In this document: positions 9,036 through 20,400 of the stretch, in pieces
How the letters are laid out: every line of letters starts with the position of its first letter
Numbering within the stretch: the stretch's first letter is position 1
Source of the DNA: Dyadobacter diqingensis
GTDB lineage: Bacteria > Bacteroidota > Bacteroidia > Cytophagales > Spirosomataceae
NCBI RefSeq assembly: GCF_024220585.1
Contig: NZ_JAMXKF010000002.1
Coordinates: 195,392 to 259,391, forward strand
Length of the DNA stretch: 64,000 nucleotides
Direction of reading: 5' to 3'
The notes under the pieces: generated by a model
What the model was told of the DNA's origin: nothing
Database searches by the model: none
The model's input: the letters and a program-made list of their open reading frames with translations, nothing else
Translations under genes and position numbers: made by a program

Positions 9036-9842
9036 TTAATTGACAACCAGCAGATTAGAATCATAAATATCTATATCCAGGTCTTTGTTAAAAAAGAGCA
9101 GCAGCTCGCTCCCTATCGTTTCGGGCTGCTGAATGGGCACATTATGGTCGCCCGGAACCAGAACCAGGTTGGCATCTCCTATTTTGGCAGCAAGCTTTTC
9201 ACCCGAGGGAACACAATTGGAATGCTCTCCATAAATCAGCAAAGTTTCATGGGTGATCTGGCTCAACGCTTTATGTTGAAAAAAATCCTTTTCCGATTCC
9301 ATATCCGAGCGAATCGTCGTTTCATTGAACAAAAACTCGTACATCCGGTGATTTCGCTCCAATTGCCGCTTCCCCATTTGCATTTTTGTGGTGTCTGCAA
9401 AGTTGTTGACATAATGGATCAAAAACTCTTTGCTATACGTATCGATGATCGCCAGGGTCTCCTGCTCATTAGGGTCCGGCCCTTCGATCACGGCGAGCTT
9501 GGCGATTTTTTCCGGATAACGAACCGCCATCTTCAGTGCAACTAGTCCGCCGTAACTATACCCAACCAGATGCGTTTTCTCAACATGAAGCGCTTCCATT
9601 AACGCATATAAATCATCGGTCATCGACGTTAGATCATACCCCTCCTTCACTTTCTCACTCATGCCATGTCCCCGCATATCATACAGAATCACCCTGAAAT
9701 TCTCGGCGAGCATCGGCGCTATATTGAAATAATATACCGCCAGATTGCTGAACATTCCGTGAATCAGAATGATGGTCTCCTCTCCTGACGGATTGAGCTC
9801 CTGAATATGCAGTTTGACACGCTGAACGTCGACTACTGGCAT
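9036..9842 (-). CDS. Alpha/beta hydrolase, possible chain-release esterase
   Basis: A 268-residue alpha/beta hydrolase fold protein without a signal peptide. Seen: oxyanion segment LIHGMFSN, the DMRGHGMS turn, nucleophile elbow VGYSYGG (Ser) and a C-terminal catalytic His in VPGDHNVP. The usual acid motif G-x-x-D before that His reads YGEHSNCVP, with Ser where Asp is expected; the acid may instead be the Asp of EGPDPNE after strand 6. Its start overlaps the end of the ACP gene by 10 bases, implying coupled translation. No thioesterase domain is visible in either synthase, so this enzyme is a candidate for chain release or editing. It could equally act on the finished ester. Confidence 0.82.
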   Translation of the reverse strand: MPVVDVQRVKLHIQELNPSGEETIILIHGMFSNLAVYYFNIAPMLAENFRVILYDMRGHGMSEKVKEGYDLTSMTDDLYALMEALHVEKTHLVGYSYGGLVALKMAVRYPEKIAKLAVIEGPDPNEQETLAIIDTYSKEFLIHYVNNFADTTKMQMGKRQLERNHRMYEFLFNETTIRSDMESEKDFFQHKALSQITHETLLIYGEHSNCVPSGEKLAAKIGDANLVLVPGDHNVPIQQPETIGSELLLFFNKDLDIDIYDSNLLVVN

Positions 9843-10135
9843 TGGCGGATATAATTTATGATATCGCTCAATTTCAAACTGATGATCTCGTCCAGATCCA
9901 TGTTGGAAAGCCAGCCCGTAAAATTGATATTTTCTCCAAAATGTAACTTTACCTTTTCAGAGAAGGCCACAATTTCAATGCTGTCCATTTCCAGGTCCTT
10001 TGTAAAAGAACTGTCAGGGGTTATATCCATCTCATCGACAAATTCCTCTCCGATCACCTCGGTGATGAATTGATTGAGCACATCAAATATTTCGTCGTTG
10101 CTTAATTTTTTTGGTTCCTCCGTTAATTGGTCCAT
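9833..10135 (-). CDS. Free-standing acyl carrier protein
   Basis: A 100-residue ACP. The phosphopantetheine attachment Ser lies in DLEMDSIEIV, matching the D-S-[LI] signature. The flanking helices are acidic, as expected for ACPs, although the C-terminal part (FTGWLSNMDLDEIISLKLSD) is unusual. It overlaps the stop of the 1433-residue synthase by 13 bases and the start of the hydrolase by 10, so the three are translated together. It probably receives or carries an acyl chain for the synthases or the downstream acyltransferases. The phosphopantetheinyl transferase domain fused to the upstream synthase is the obvious activating enzyme. Confidence 0.88.
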   Translation of the reverse strand: MDQLTEEPKKLSNDEIFDVLNQFITEVIGEEFVDEMDITPDSSFTKDLEMDSIEIVAFSEKVKLHFGENINFTGWLSNMDLDEIISLKLSDIINYIRQCQ

Positions 10136-13100
10136 CCGATTATAAAGTTTTTATGTTTAATAGTGCTAATCCAGGTATCTTTAATTTTAAGCTCTTCTCC
10201 CCTGATTTCTTCGATCACATAGGCCTTGGGGTTGCCCATTAATCCTTTCCCAAGCATTTTGCCAAAAGCTTCCTTCGCTACCCAGCACCTGGTTACCCAT
10301 TCGTCATTTTCCTTCTGTCCGATCAGCGATAACTCCGAAGGTGTAAATACGATTTCATTAAATCCGGCACTTCTGGCCTGGATTTCTTCAATATCGATCC
10401 CCACAGGTTTATCGAAACGGGCAATCGCAACCGCTTCCAGATTTTTATGGGCCAGCGATATATTGATCCCGTCCACCATCGCGCCTTCCAGAAATGGTTT
10501 TCCCACCTCGTCTGATTTAATCTCGAATTCGATTGGAAAATAGGGATCGTTCTTTGTTTTCAGAAGCAGCATTCGCACGGCATCTTTTACCGCCACCCGG
10601 CTGATCATCCACTCTTTTTTCTTATTGGGCAACAGCGAGCGCTGATACTTCTTTTCAGTCTGATTGAAATATCGTTTCAGGATAAAATCCCACGAAACAA
10701 CCCGCTGATAAACATTTCTGAACAGGAAAATTCCGGGCGCAACTTCCTCGGAAAGAATGTTATGCAAAGGCGCCATCGACACATCCCATAACTTGTTATC
10801 GATTTCGAGGCGACGGTTCTGCCAACCACGAATGATCGCCCAGACCTTGTTATCTCTTTTCAGGATAAAATTGGCCGTAGCAAACTCGTCAGTCAGTTCG
10901 GTCAGGGCGCAGGTACATTCAAATGTCCCCTGCTGATCGGCCATATCACCATAAAATTCAACTTCCTGAATTTTTACGGGAAATGCGATCCTGTCCTTTT
11001 CCAACGTCAGTTGAAGCCACAACCCGAAAAGCTGCCCTGCATTATCCAGCAAAGATCCTTTGCCGGCATTGCTTTCGATCATTCCTATAATACCATTTTC
11101 AGAAACCGAAACGACCTCCTTGATTCCCTGATAAGCTGGGCCGTGAAACATGTTTTCTTCGTAAATCTGCTTTGGCGTAATGGTAATGTTCAACGATTTA
11201 CCAATAGGCAAAGCATTTACCTCCGGCACTCCGTAAGATGTCGCGAGCTGTACCTCAGAGTTGGCATATTTATCCAGATCCAGGTAAACATGATTTACTC
11301 CTTTCCAGGTGCCTGTCACTTTCTCCTTAAAAGGTGAAACCACATTCATCCATTGGAAAACCTTGATATTCATGATCTTTTGAACAAGCAGCTCCGGGGC
11401 ATTTTCATTGGCGATCTCGCCAAACAATTCGAAGATCATAGTCATCGGTATCACCGGGTCCATATCTTCAACACAGTGCCAGCCAGGTTTTTGTTTCAAA
11501 AGGGAGTGATCAATCAGATATGGCGAATTTTCAAGAGAAATATCCAACTGCCTACTAAAATTCTCCCGCTTTACCGGCTTCGGGGGCGTGTAAGCTGGCT
11601 GCGTATTGACGAGCACAGGCGGTGTTTTCCGGTTAATCAGGTTAACAATTTCCGCCTGAATATCTGCGATTTCATTCAAATTGTTTGAAAAAGCACGCAT
11701 CACCGGATTGGCCACATCGGCCAGCGCAAGTTCCTTTTTGATCACAGGATTCTGGCGTAAAACCCGTAATGCTTTCACGGATTCCATTTCCGAAACAAAT
11801 GGCGAACCCAGTTGCAGAGACATAAGCGCCCCGGCATTTTTCCTGGCCTTTTCAACGCCTAAAAATGACAGGTCTATTTCTTTTCCCTCGACAAAAAGGG
11901 CTGCAACGACTCTTTGCAGCTGCGAAAGCCCCGATCGTAAATTCGAATTGGAAGGAATCGCGCTATACGTTTTCCCTTTCAGCGTGTCATCGATAAAACC
12001 CACAAGACCGCCCGAACCCACCTGAATGAATACGCGCGCCCCTTCCTCGTAGAGTTTTTCAGTTAATTCCCTGAACCGGACAGGTTTGATCAAATGCTCC
12101 ACACTTAACGCCCTGATCTCATCAAAATTTTCGGGATAAGTCTGCAAGGTAGTGGCCGACCACAATGGAATTTCTGTTTTTTGAAAATCCATATTTTCCA
12201 TCCCTGCCAGCAACTGATCCAGTTTCGGTTTTAAAAACGGCGAGTGGAACCCCGACTGGAACGGAAGTATCTGATGAAATATCTGCTTTTGCAATAAGGC
12301 AGCAGCCAGATCGTCCACCGCTTCGATGGTGCCGCAGAGAATAACCTGCTGCGGACAGTTGTCTATTGAGAGGTAAATATCTTCCCTGCCTTCCAGCAAA
12401 GGAATCAGCTTATCATACCCCGAACCCACTGCCAGAAAACGGGTGTTTTTTACTTCAAACAATTGCGGATCAAGTTTGGTCAGCAGCTGTAACACCGAAG
12501 TTTCCGACGCTAAGCCCGACGAACGGCCCGCAAGCCATTCACCCAAACTGTGTCCTGCATTCAGGTCAGGAATCACACCCAGATTTTTTAAAGCCGAATC
12601 CAATATCCGGCTGTTTTCCAACAGCTTCATGGCTGTACTAAAAACACTTTCATCACCCAGATCACCTTTCGACTCGAACTTTGGCAGCTTAAAATATTTC
12701 GCTACACTTTCTGTTTCCCCACCGGCCAGTCCATCCAGGCCAGGGAAGAGAAATGCTACTTTTCCTCCGTTTAAGATTAATGGATTATTGGTAAACCAGA
12801 TATCCTGCCGGTTTCGCCACGGCGCATTTTTCTCAACAATTTTCGCCACCTTTTTTAGCCTGTCCGGTGTTGGATCAAAAACTGCCAGCCGGAACGGACC
12901 GGCACCGGTTTCCCGGTCATTATTTTCAAGTGCTTCCAGCAAGGCTTCTTTACTTTCCCGCGCCAAAAGCAGCACGTCATCTTTTTGAAATTCAGGCAGA
13001 TCAATGCCCGTATGGTGCCCATTCACCTGCAAAGTTTCGGTCTGAAATGCTTCAATAACCACGTGTGCATTAATCCCTCCAAAACCAAAGGCATTAACAC

Positions 13101-14424
13101 CGGCACGCTTGGGAAGTTCGGACAAATTCCAGTCCCGCGTCCGGTTTACCGGTGCAAAACGGGTCTGTTCCATGACTGCAAGCGGGGTTTCACAGTGTAA
13201 TGTTGCTGGTAGTTTGCTATGGTATAACGCTAATGCCGTTTTGATAACGCCCGCTATTCCGGCCGCCGGCATGGCATGCCCGATCATGGATTTCACAGTG
13301 CCTATTCCGGCCTTGGGAAGCGAGTCTCCTTTTCCAAAAACAGTAGCGAGCGTTTCCAGTTCAATCCGGTCTCCGAGAGGTGTTCCGGTTCCATGTGCTT
13401 CCAGATACCCGATTTCGCTGGTGTCGATACCTGCCATTTCCCATGCCTGACGAATGGCTTTGGATTGTCCGTGTACGGTCGGGCTCATCACACTCGCACC
13501 CGCGCCGTCGCTGGACACACCTACCCCTTTGATCACCGCATAAATTCTGTGACCATCACGAATGGCGTCATCCAGTCTTTTTAACACGACAAACCCGCAG
13601 CCTTCACCGATCAGCAGTCCGTCGGCACGCTGATCAAAGGGACGTATCTGCTCATTTTTAGATAAGGCCCCCAACTGATTGAAGATACTCCAGAAAGGCG
13701 CATTCTGGCAGGCATGTACTCCTCCGGCAATCATGATATCGGCACGGAGAGAGTCCAGCTCTCTGACCGCATGGTCGATCGCGATCAGTGAACTTGCACA
13801 GGCCGCGTCCAGCGTATAGGCCGTACCACCCAGATTCAGGCGGTTTGCAATCAGCGATGCAACCAGATTAGGAATAAGTCCCATGGCCGTATCAGCCGTA
13901 AAACGTCCCTTTTTTTGCTGAAATTCTCTTTTTACTTTTTCAAGATCCTCCCCCTTCAAATCAGGGAGCAGATCTTTTAAAACCTGCACAATCTGTTCAC
14001 CCGTCCTGACAATTTCAATGGCTCTGGTGGCACCGGGACCGGTATAATTACCTTTTCCAATGATGATTCCCGTTTTGTCAAACCCCTCCTTTGTAGTCAG
14101 CAAACCGGCATCTTCCAATGCTTTGTACGCCTGGCTTAAAGCCAGCAGCTGCTCCGGCTCCGTGCCTTCTACCGCCAATGGCAAAATGCCAAACTGAACC
14201 GGATCAAACTGCGCATACTGGTCGATAAACCCACCCCGACGACAGTAAAAACGGTCGACCGACGGATGATCCGTTCCGAAGAAAACAGCGTCCATCCGGT
14301 TTTCAGGAACAGCCTGGATCGCATCAACACCATTCTCTATATTTTTCCAAAAAGTATGCAGGTCACCTGCCCCGGGGAAAATCCCGGACATACCAATGAT
14401 TGCTATATCTGTATTTTTTCTCAT
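10123..14424 (-). CDS. Iterative PKS/PUFA-type synthase: KS-AT-DH-PPTase
   Basis: A 1433-residue synthase. Domains: ketosynthase (about residues 5-460) with DAACASS (Cys about 209), EAHGTGTPLGD and GTVKSMIGHAMPAAG, so the Cys-His-His set is complete; acyltransferase (about 530-830) with AGHSLGEWLAG (Ser about 625) and GFHSPFL; polyketide-type double-hotdog dehydratase (about 960-1210) with LIDHSLL and PMTMIFEL, then HGPAYQG and LLDNAGQLFGLW (His and Asp present); C-terminal 4'-phosphopantetheinyl transferase (about 1270-1433) with VGIDIEEI and WVAKEAFGKMLGKG. There is no ACP or KR, so it must work with the partner synthase 33 bases upstream. The terminal PPTase recalls enediyne PKSs and makes the system self-activating. 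Start MRKNTDIAIIGMSG is typical of a KS N-terminus. Confidence 0.92.
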   Translation of the reverse strand: MRKNTDIAIIGMSGIFPGAGDLHTFWKNIENGVDAIQAVPENRMDAVFFGTDHPSVDRFYCRRGGFIDQYAQFDPVQFGILPLAVEGTEPEQLLALSQAYKALEDAGLLTTKEGFDKTGIIIGKGNYTGPGATRAIEIVRTGEQIVQVLKDLLPDLKGEDLEKVKREFQQKKGRFTADTAMGLIPNLVASLIANRLNLGGTAYTLDAACASSLIAIDHAVRELDSLRADIMIAGGVHACQNAPFWSIFNQLGALSKNEQIRPFDQRADGLLIGEGCGFVVLKRLDDAIRDGHRIYAVIKGVGVSSDGAGASVMSPTVHGQSKAIRQAWEMAGIDTSEIGYLEAHGTGTPLGDRIELETLATVFGKGDSLPKAGIGTVKSMIGHAMPAAGIAGVIKTALALYHSKLPATLHCETPLAVMEQTRFAPVNRTRDWNLSELPKRAGVNAFGFGGINAHVVIEAFQTETLQVNGHHTGIDLPEFQKDDVLLLARESKEALLEALENNDRETGAGPFRLAVFDPTPDRLKKVAKIVEKNAPWRNRQDIWFTNNPLILNGGKVAFLFPGLDGLAGGETESVAKYFKLPKFESKGDLGDESVFSTAMKLLENSRILDSALKNLGVIPDLNAGHSLGEWLAGRSSGLASETSVLQLLTKLDPQLFEVKNTRFLAVGSGYDKLIPLLEGREDIYLSIDNCPQQVILCGTIEAVDDLAAALLQKQIFHQILPFQSGFHSPFLKPKLDQLLAGMENMDFQKTEIPLWSATTLQTYPENFDEIRALSVEHLIKPVRFRELTEKLYEEGARVFIQVGSGGLVGFIDDTLKGKTYSAIPSNSNLRSGLSQLQRVVAALFVEGKEIDLSFLGVEKARKNAGALMSLQLGSPFVSEMESVKALRVLRQNPVIKKELALADVANPVMRAFSNNLNEIADIQAEIVNLINRKTPPVLVNTQPAYTPPKPVKRENFSRQLDISLENSPYLIDHSLLKQKPGWHCVEDMDPVIPMTMIFELFGEIANENAPELLVQKIMNIKVFQWMNVVSPFKEKVTGTWKGVNHVYLDLDKYANSEVQLATSYGVPEVNALPIGKSLNITITPKQIYEENMFHGPAYQGIKEVVSVSENGIIGMIESNAGKGSLLDNAGQLFGLWLQLTLEKDRIAFPVKIQEVEFYGDMADQQGTFECTCALTELTDEFATANFILKRDNKVWAIIRGWQNRRLEIDNKLWDVSMAPLHNILSEEVAPGIFLFRNVYQRVVSWDFILKRYFNQTEKKYQRSLLPNKKKEWMISRVAVKDAVRMLLLKTKNDPYFPIEFEIKSDEVGKPFLEGAMVDGINISLAHKNLEAVAIARFDKPVGIDIEEIQARSAGFNEIVFTPSELSLIGQKENDEWVTRCWVAKEAFGKMLGKGLMGNPKAYVIEEIRGEELKIKDTWISTIKHKNFIIGWTN

Positions 14425-14457
14425 ATGCCGAAAACTTCCTTTGATGAATTTTAATAC

Positions 14458-17400
14458 CTACTCAGCCATGATAAGCACCTGACTTTCTGTACCATATTTC
14501 AATTCATTGACAAAAGTTTCCATCCCATCGTGCAACGGAATCAAAGGAATTCCACGGCGTTCATATTCCCGTTCAAGCGATGGCGACACCATACCCGTTC
14601 CCTTCCAGGGTCCCCAGTTTATGGAAATTACCTTCCCTTTGATTTTTTTCTTCAACTCCCAGGCATAACGATCCATCACGCTGTTGGCCGCGGCATAATC
14701 CGTCTGGCCGCGATTACCGTAAACAGACGCCACACTCGAGAACAATATCACAAACTGTACGTCACTTCTCAGCTGCTCGGCAAGTACTCTCAACGGCGTG
14801 ACTTTGGTAGAAATAACCCTTTCAAAAGAAGCCACCGTTTTTTGATGGAACAACTTGTCTTCCAACAGACCAGCACCATGGATAACACCGTCGATGCGGC
14901 CATACTGCTCGTAAAGCTGGGTAATCAGGTTACTTAACTCCTTTTCGTCTCTTAAATCCAGCGCGTGGTAACTTACCGTGCAGCCATATTTTTCCAGTGA
15001 GGCAATCGTACCCAATATCTGATTGGATTTATGGATTGCTTCGGTAAGTTTTTCAATCTCGGCAGGCGTTTTTAATTCTCCCTGCCTGATCAGATATTTT
15101 CGAATTTCTTCCTTTGTTTTCAGCCCTGCATACTGCTGATCTCCTGTTTCACGCGGATCGGCCGACCGACCAACCAGTACGTAATGGCAGGCATGATCCT
15201 TGGAGAAATGGACCAGAAGCTCAGAAGTAATACCCTGCGCCCCTCCCAATGCCAATACCACCGATTTTTTATCCAGCACAATATCAGACTTTGTTCCTGT
15301 TGGAAGCTGCGTTGGTACCAGCTTAAGAATCTGACGGTTTTTCTGATCATAGATAACCTCGGAAGGTTCGTCACAATTCAGGATTTCCGCAAGCGTAACC
15401 GCAGCAATTTCCTCCGATGAAAGTTTGGAAGTAATACTGACCAGCCTGCATTTGGTATGATCGTATTCTTTGTCTAGACTTTTTAGCAGGCCGGAATAAC
15501 CCTGAAAATGTCTTAACAGTTTGATATCAGAATCGCCGGAAACAAGGCTTTGTGTGTCCGAAATCGTATAAACCCATTTCACTTTTTCAAAATCAAGCTT
15601 CTTGATCAGCTCAAAGGATTCGATGATCGTAGGCCTTACCGGTGATGCAAAAATGTTCAGTATGATCAGTCCGTCAAAACTTTCAAGCGATTGATTTTCC
15701 GAAATGATCGTCACGATCGCTCCCTTTCCTTCAAGCAGATTTTTTATCGCTATTGCCACCTGGCCTTTGTCATCCGTAACAGCAAAGTGCTTACCAGCAA
15801 TATTTTCAACCTTGGCGCCAGCTGCTGACAATGGTGTCAGCTCGAAACGAAGTCGTGATATTTTTTCACTTAAAACAACCTTCACAACTTCGTCACCGGT
15901 ACCTGCTGTGATCTGTTCAATCGAATCTTTCTGATCTGAAAGAGAATCGATTATCCAGTTGATAAGTCCGTTCAGCGTTTTGATCGAAGCCAGTTTTTCA
16001 ACCAACTCTTCCCCTTTGTTGTTGTATATTTCTATCAGTCCGTCGATATTGTCTTTCAGCTCACCGATGATCTCCATGCGTTTGATAGAGTCAATGCTCA
16101 GATCAGCTTCGAGGTCCATATCCAGACCAAGCATTTCCTGCGGATAACCCGTTTTGTCGCTCACTGCATCCAGTAAAACGGTCTTGATCCGCTCCTGCGA
16201 CCATCCTTCAATAACCCCGTCCTGTGTTACCGACAGCGAACTGAGCGGAATATTTTCAACCGCAGGCTCGCTTTCCTGCTGGTGACCTGCCATCCAGTCA
16301 AGCAGCAATTTCATTGTTTTGATGGACGCCAGTTCTTCAATAATCGATTCCTCGCTTTTAGAAGAGGTATCAAAACCACCCAACTGATTGCGAAGTTCAC
16401 CGATAATCTCCATCCGTTTGATCGAATCAATACTCAGATCTGCTTCCAGATCCATGTCAAGGCCAAGCATTTCTTCCGGATAACCTGTTTTATCACTAAC
16501 AACCTGCATCAGCAATGTTTTGATATCCTTCTTAACTTTTGCAGTACCAGCCTCTGGCGACGGAAGATAAACCTCCGGCTGTTTGGCAAAAACGTCTACG
16601 ACCGGCTCTCTTCTTACCGTGTTGTCCAACGGCGCATTGTATTGCAAACCATTCAAATCCATGGCAGCGGAGGCCGCCGGGGCGTGCCCGAGATAACCCA
16701 GGATGACATCACGCTGTGCCTGAACCAGATACTTCACACTATTGAGATATTCCTGAACCATCAGCTCGGCATTACCACTTGCCTGTACCGGCTCTGGTTG
16801 ACGCGATGTCTGGATCAGTTTCAACGGTGTTGTAATCGGCAGGGCACCGTGGCTTGGCAACTTACCATTGGCCGGCAAGGCCATCTGGCCGTCCACAATC
16901 CATATGGAACTGCTTGGGCGATATAACTCCGGTCTGTCGAGGTCGAGCAGTTTTACGTCCCTGTCCTCAAAAAGTTTGTGAAGCTTGATTTCTCTGCCAC
17001 TCGCCAGATAAGCAGCAAATGTGTTCAGAAGCTGACTGATGCCATCGAGGTCCTTATCCTCGGTATAAAGACGAAGCTCATCTTTACCCAAAATGGATTT
17101 TGTCAGTCCTGTGAGCACTTTGCCAGGCCCAACCTCAATAAACACACGGGCTCCGTTTTCGTACATTTTTTGCACCTGCTCTGAGAATCTGACCGGTCGG
17201 ATCAAATGTTCTGTCAGGCGCTCCTTGATCTGGTCCGGATCAGACGGATAAACCGAAGCTGAGGTATTGGACCAGGCAGGAACTGTTTGTGTATAGAATG
17301 AAATGTCTTTCAGGGCATTTTCGTACAGGCCTTTTGATTTGGCCAGTATCGGACTGTGGAAGGCGCAGGCAACTTCCAGCTGTTTATAGGATATTTTTTG

Positions 17401-20400
17401 TTCTTTAAGTTTTTCAATCAGGATCTCAATGGCCGGCGTTGTTCCTGCCAGTACCCATTGCTGCGGCGAATTGTGATTGACTGGATAAATCTGGTTGACT
17501 TCCGACACGATTTTGGTCAGCTGCTCTTCCGGGCAGTTTACCGCAATCATCGCCCCTTTATCATTTTCGACGGCATCCAGGATCGCTTTTGCGCGTTTTT
17601 CACTTAGCGAGACCAGCTGATCTTCATCAAAAACATTGGCGAAACATAAGGCAGGAAGTTCGCCATAACTATGCCCCGCTACCATATCGGGATTGATCCC
17701 AAAATCTCGCAACAGGGAAGCAATCGCCAGATCAACGATGCCCAAAAGTGGCTGCGCCAGACGCGTATCCTTGATCTTCTCTTTTTGATTTTTTAAGGAT
17801 GCGTCATCAAAAACAGCATTCGGGAACAGGATTTGCTGATAAGCCGGATTATTTTTAAGCAATTTACGCATGGCGGGGAATGCCACAAAAAGTGCTCTCG
17901 CCATATCCACACGCTGGCTTCCCTGACCTGGGAACATGAAGGCCACTTTGCCTTTCAGATCTTTTGCCGGATAAATGCCTTTCGCTTCGCTGGCCCCCAA
18001 AGCAAGTTTAATTTTGTTTAAAGCATCGGCCTGATGATCGGCAACAATCGCGAGCTGAACAGGTTTTTTGTTGTATTCGCTCAGACTGAAAGCGATATCT
18101 TTCAACGCAGCCGTTTTAGTTTCAAGTATCGAAGCAACCGATTTCAACGAAGACCGGATATCATCGAACGAATCGCCACGGAATACCAGTAACTCAGCAG
18201 GCCATGATTTAATAACGGATTGCTTTGGTTTGTTACCGGAAACATTTTCAATAACCGCGTGAAAATTCGTGCCCCCGAAACCAAATGCACTGATACCCGC
18301 CACACGGCGTTCATCGGTCCATAAGGCTGCTTTCGTATGGAAAGCGAAAGGACTTGTTTCTGCATTATAAAAAGCGTTCGGATCCGACAAATTAATCGTA
18401 GGTGGTTTCACACCATGATATACAGCCAGGGTCGCCTTGATCAGTCCGGCCAGTCCCGCGGCACATTTGGTATGACCAATCTGGGTTTTTACCGAGCCTA
18501 AATGCGTTTGACCGGCAATGGCTCCCGAAGCCAGCAGCATATCCGTCAACGCACTTAATTCTGTTCGGTCGCCCACCACGGTTCCTGTTCCATGTGCCTC
18601 CACAAGTCCCAGTTCAACGGGTGACACGCCGGCCTGCTCGTAGGCCCTTTCCAGTGCTTTCACCTGACCGGATTTTCTTGGTGCCGTCAAGCCCAGACTT
18701 CTGCCGTCGCTGGAACCTCCGACACCTTTAATCACGGCATAGATCGTATCTCCGTCCCGAAGGGCATCTTCTTCTCTTTTCAAAACCAGCATCGCCACGC
18801 CTTCGCCCAAAGCAATACCATCTGCCTCGGCATCGAAGGTTGCACAGCGTCCTTTGCGTGATAACGCATGGGTGCTGGAAAACATCAGATAATCGTTGAT
18901 ACCATTATGAAGGTCTGCGCCGCCAGCCAGCACCATATCCGACTTATCGAGTATCAGTTCCTGACAGGCAAGGTCAATCGCCGCCAGCGACGATGCGCAG
19001 GCCGCGTCAACGGAGTAATTACGACCGCCCAGATTCAGCCTGTTGGTGATCCGACCGGAGATCACATTTGCAAGAATACCGGGGAAAGAATCTTCGGTAA
19101 GTTTGGGCAAAGCATCATCCAGTTCCTTAGGCATTTCGCCAAAAATCTGCGTAAACAGCGCTCTGAAACCGTAGTTATTAGCAAGGTCATTTCCGCCTTC
19201 CGCACCGATGATCACGGAGACATTCTCGCGGTTAACATTCTCGGCATATCCTGCATTTTCCAGCGCCTGTTTCGCCACCAGCAAGCTTAATAGCTGGGTA
19301 GGGTCAATAGCGGCCAAAGACTGCGGTGGAATACCAAATTCCAGTGGATCAAAATCTATTTTAGGAATAAACCCACCCCATTTGGAGTGCGATTTACTTC
19401 CGTTGGTTGAAGTCGGATCGTAGTATAAATCTTTGTTCCAGCGTTCATCGGGCACCTCTGTAACCAGGTCTTTTCCTGCAAGAATATTGGTCCAGAACTC
19501 TTCGATATTCCGGGCACCCGGATAAATACAGGCCATCCCAACGATCGCCACATTCAAAGCACCCTTTTTATTTTTTGGAATTGCAGGCAGAACAGCCTGA
19601 TCGATGAAACGGAAATTACCGTCCGCAACCTCCTGATGAAGTTCTGCAATGGTAACCACCTTATCAAGCATCGCCGCAGCCTGTCCGATCATATACATGC
19701 CGCTTTCCAGCTGGTCTTTCGACTGTATTTCAATCAAATCATCACCTCTTCTTTCCAAACCCTTGGCGGCTATACGTAAGCGTCCGACGTTGAGTTTTTC
19801 CAATTCAGCCCATATTTCTTTTTTGTCAAGTCCCTGGTTCAGCAAACGCTCTTTCTCTTCATTGAAATAAGTGGCGAAAGGAGAATCAAAGCAACGGGTT
19901 TCATGCCCGGGCGCGGTTTCAAGCAAAATCGTTTCCGTATGAACAACCGCCTGCGACTGGAATTGCGGAAGTATCGCTCCCGAAACTACCGCTTCTTTGG
20001 TGTACAAATACGCAGTGCCCATCAGCACCCCCACCTTCACCCCTTTGGCAACCAGCGGCGCAGACATTACCGAAACCAACGCGGTTGAATAAGCGTCATG
20101 GATTCCGCCTGCAAAAAAGACTTCCAGCTGTTCAGGCTGTTCTTCCTGTAACAAACGGTTGATTTGCTTTTCCCACAAAACAAAACTGGACAAAGGCCCG
20201 ACGTGACCGCCGCATTCCCGTCCTTCAAACACAAATCTTTTGGCCCCCTCTTTCAGGAACATATCCAGAAGCACCGAGGATGGAACGTGCAGGAACGTCT
20301 TGATTCCCAGTTTTTCAAGTGGTTTAGCCTGCGATGGACGTCCTCCGGCAATCAGCACCACCGGTGGTTTTGCTTCCATGATGTACGCGAGCTGCTCGTC

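Noticed and set aside
12443..12988. 181-codon plus-strand open frame inside the 1433-residue synthase
   Set aside because: It lies opposite the AT/KS linker of a clearly coding gene, has no family features and mirrors the GC pattern of the real frame.
16282..16926. 214-codon plus-strand open frame opposite the ACP region of the large synthase
   Set aside because: Low-complexity His/Cys/Arg-rich translation typical of an antisense shadow; the minus-strand frame contains conserved ACP motifs.
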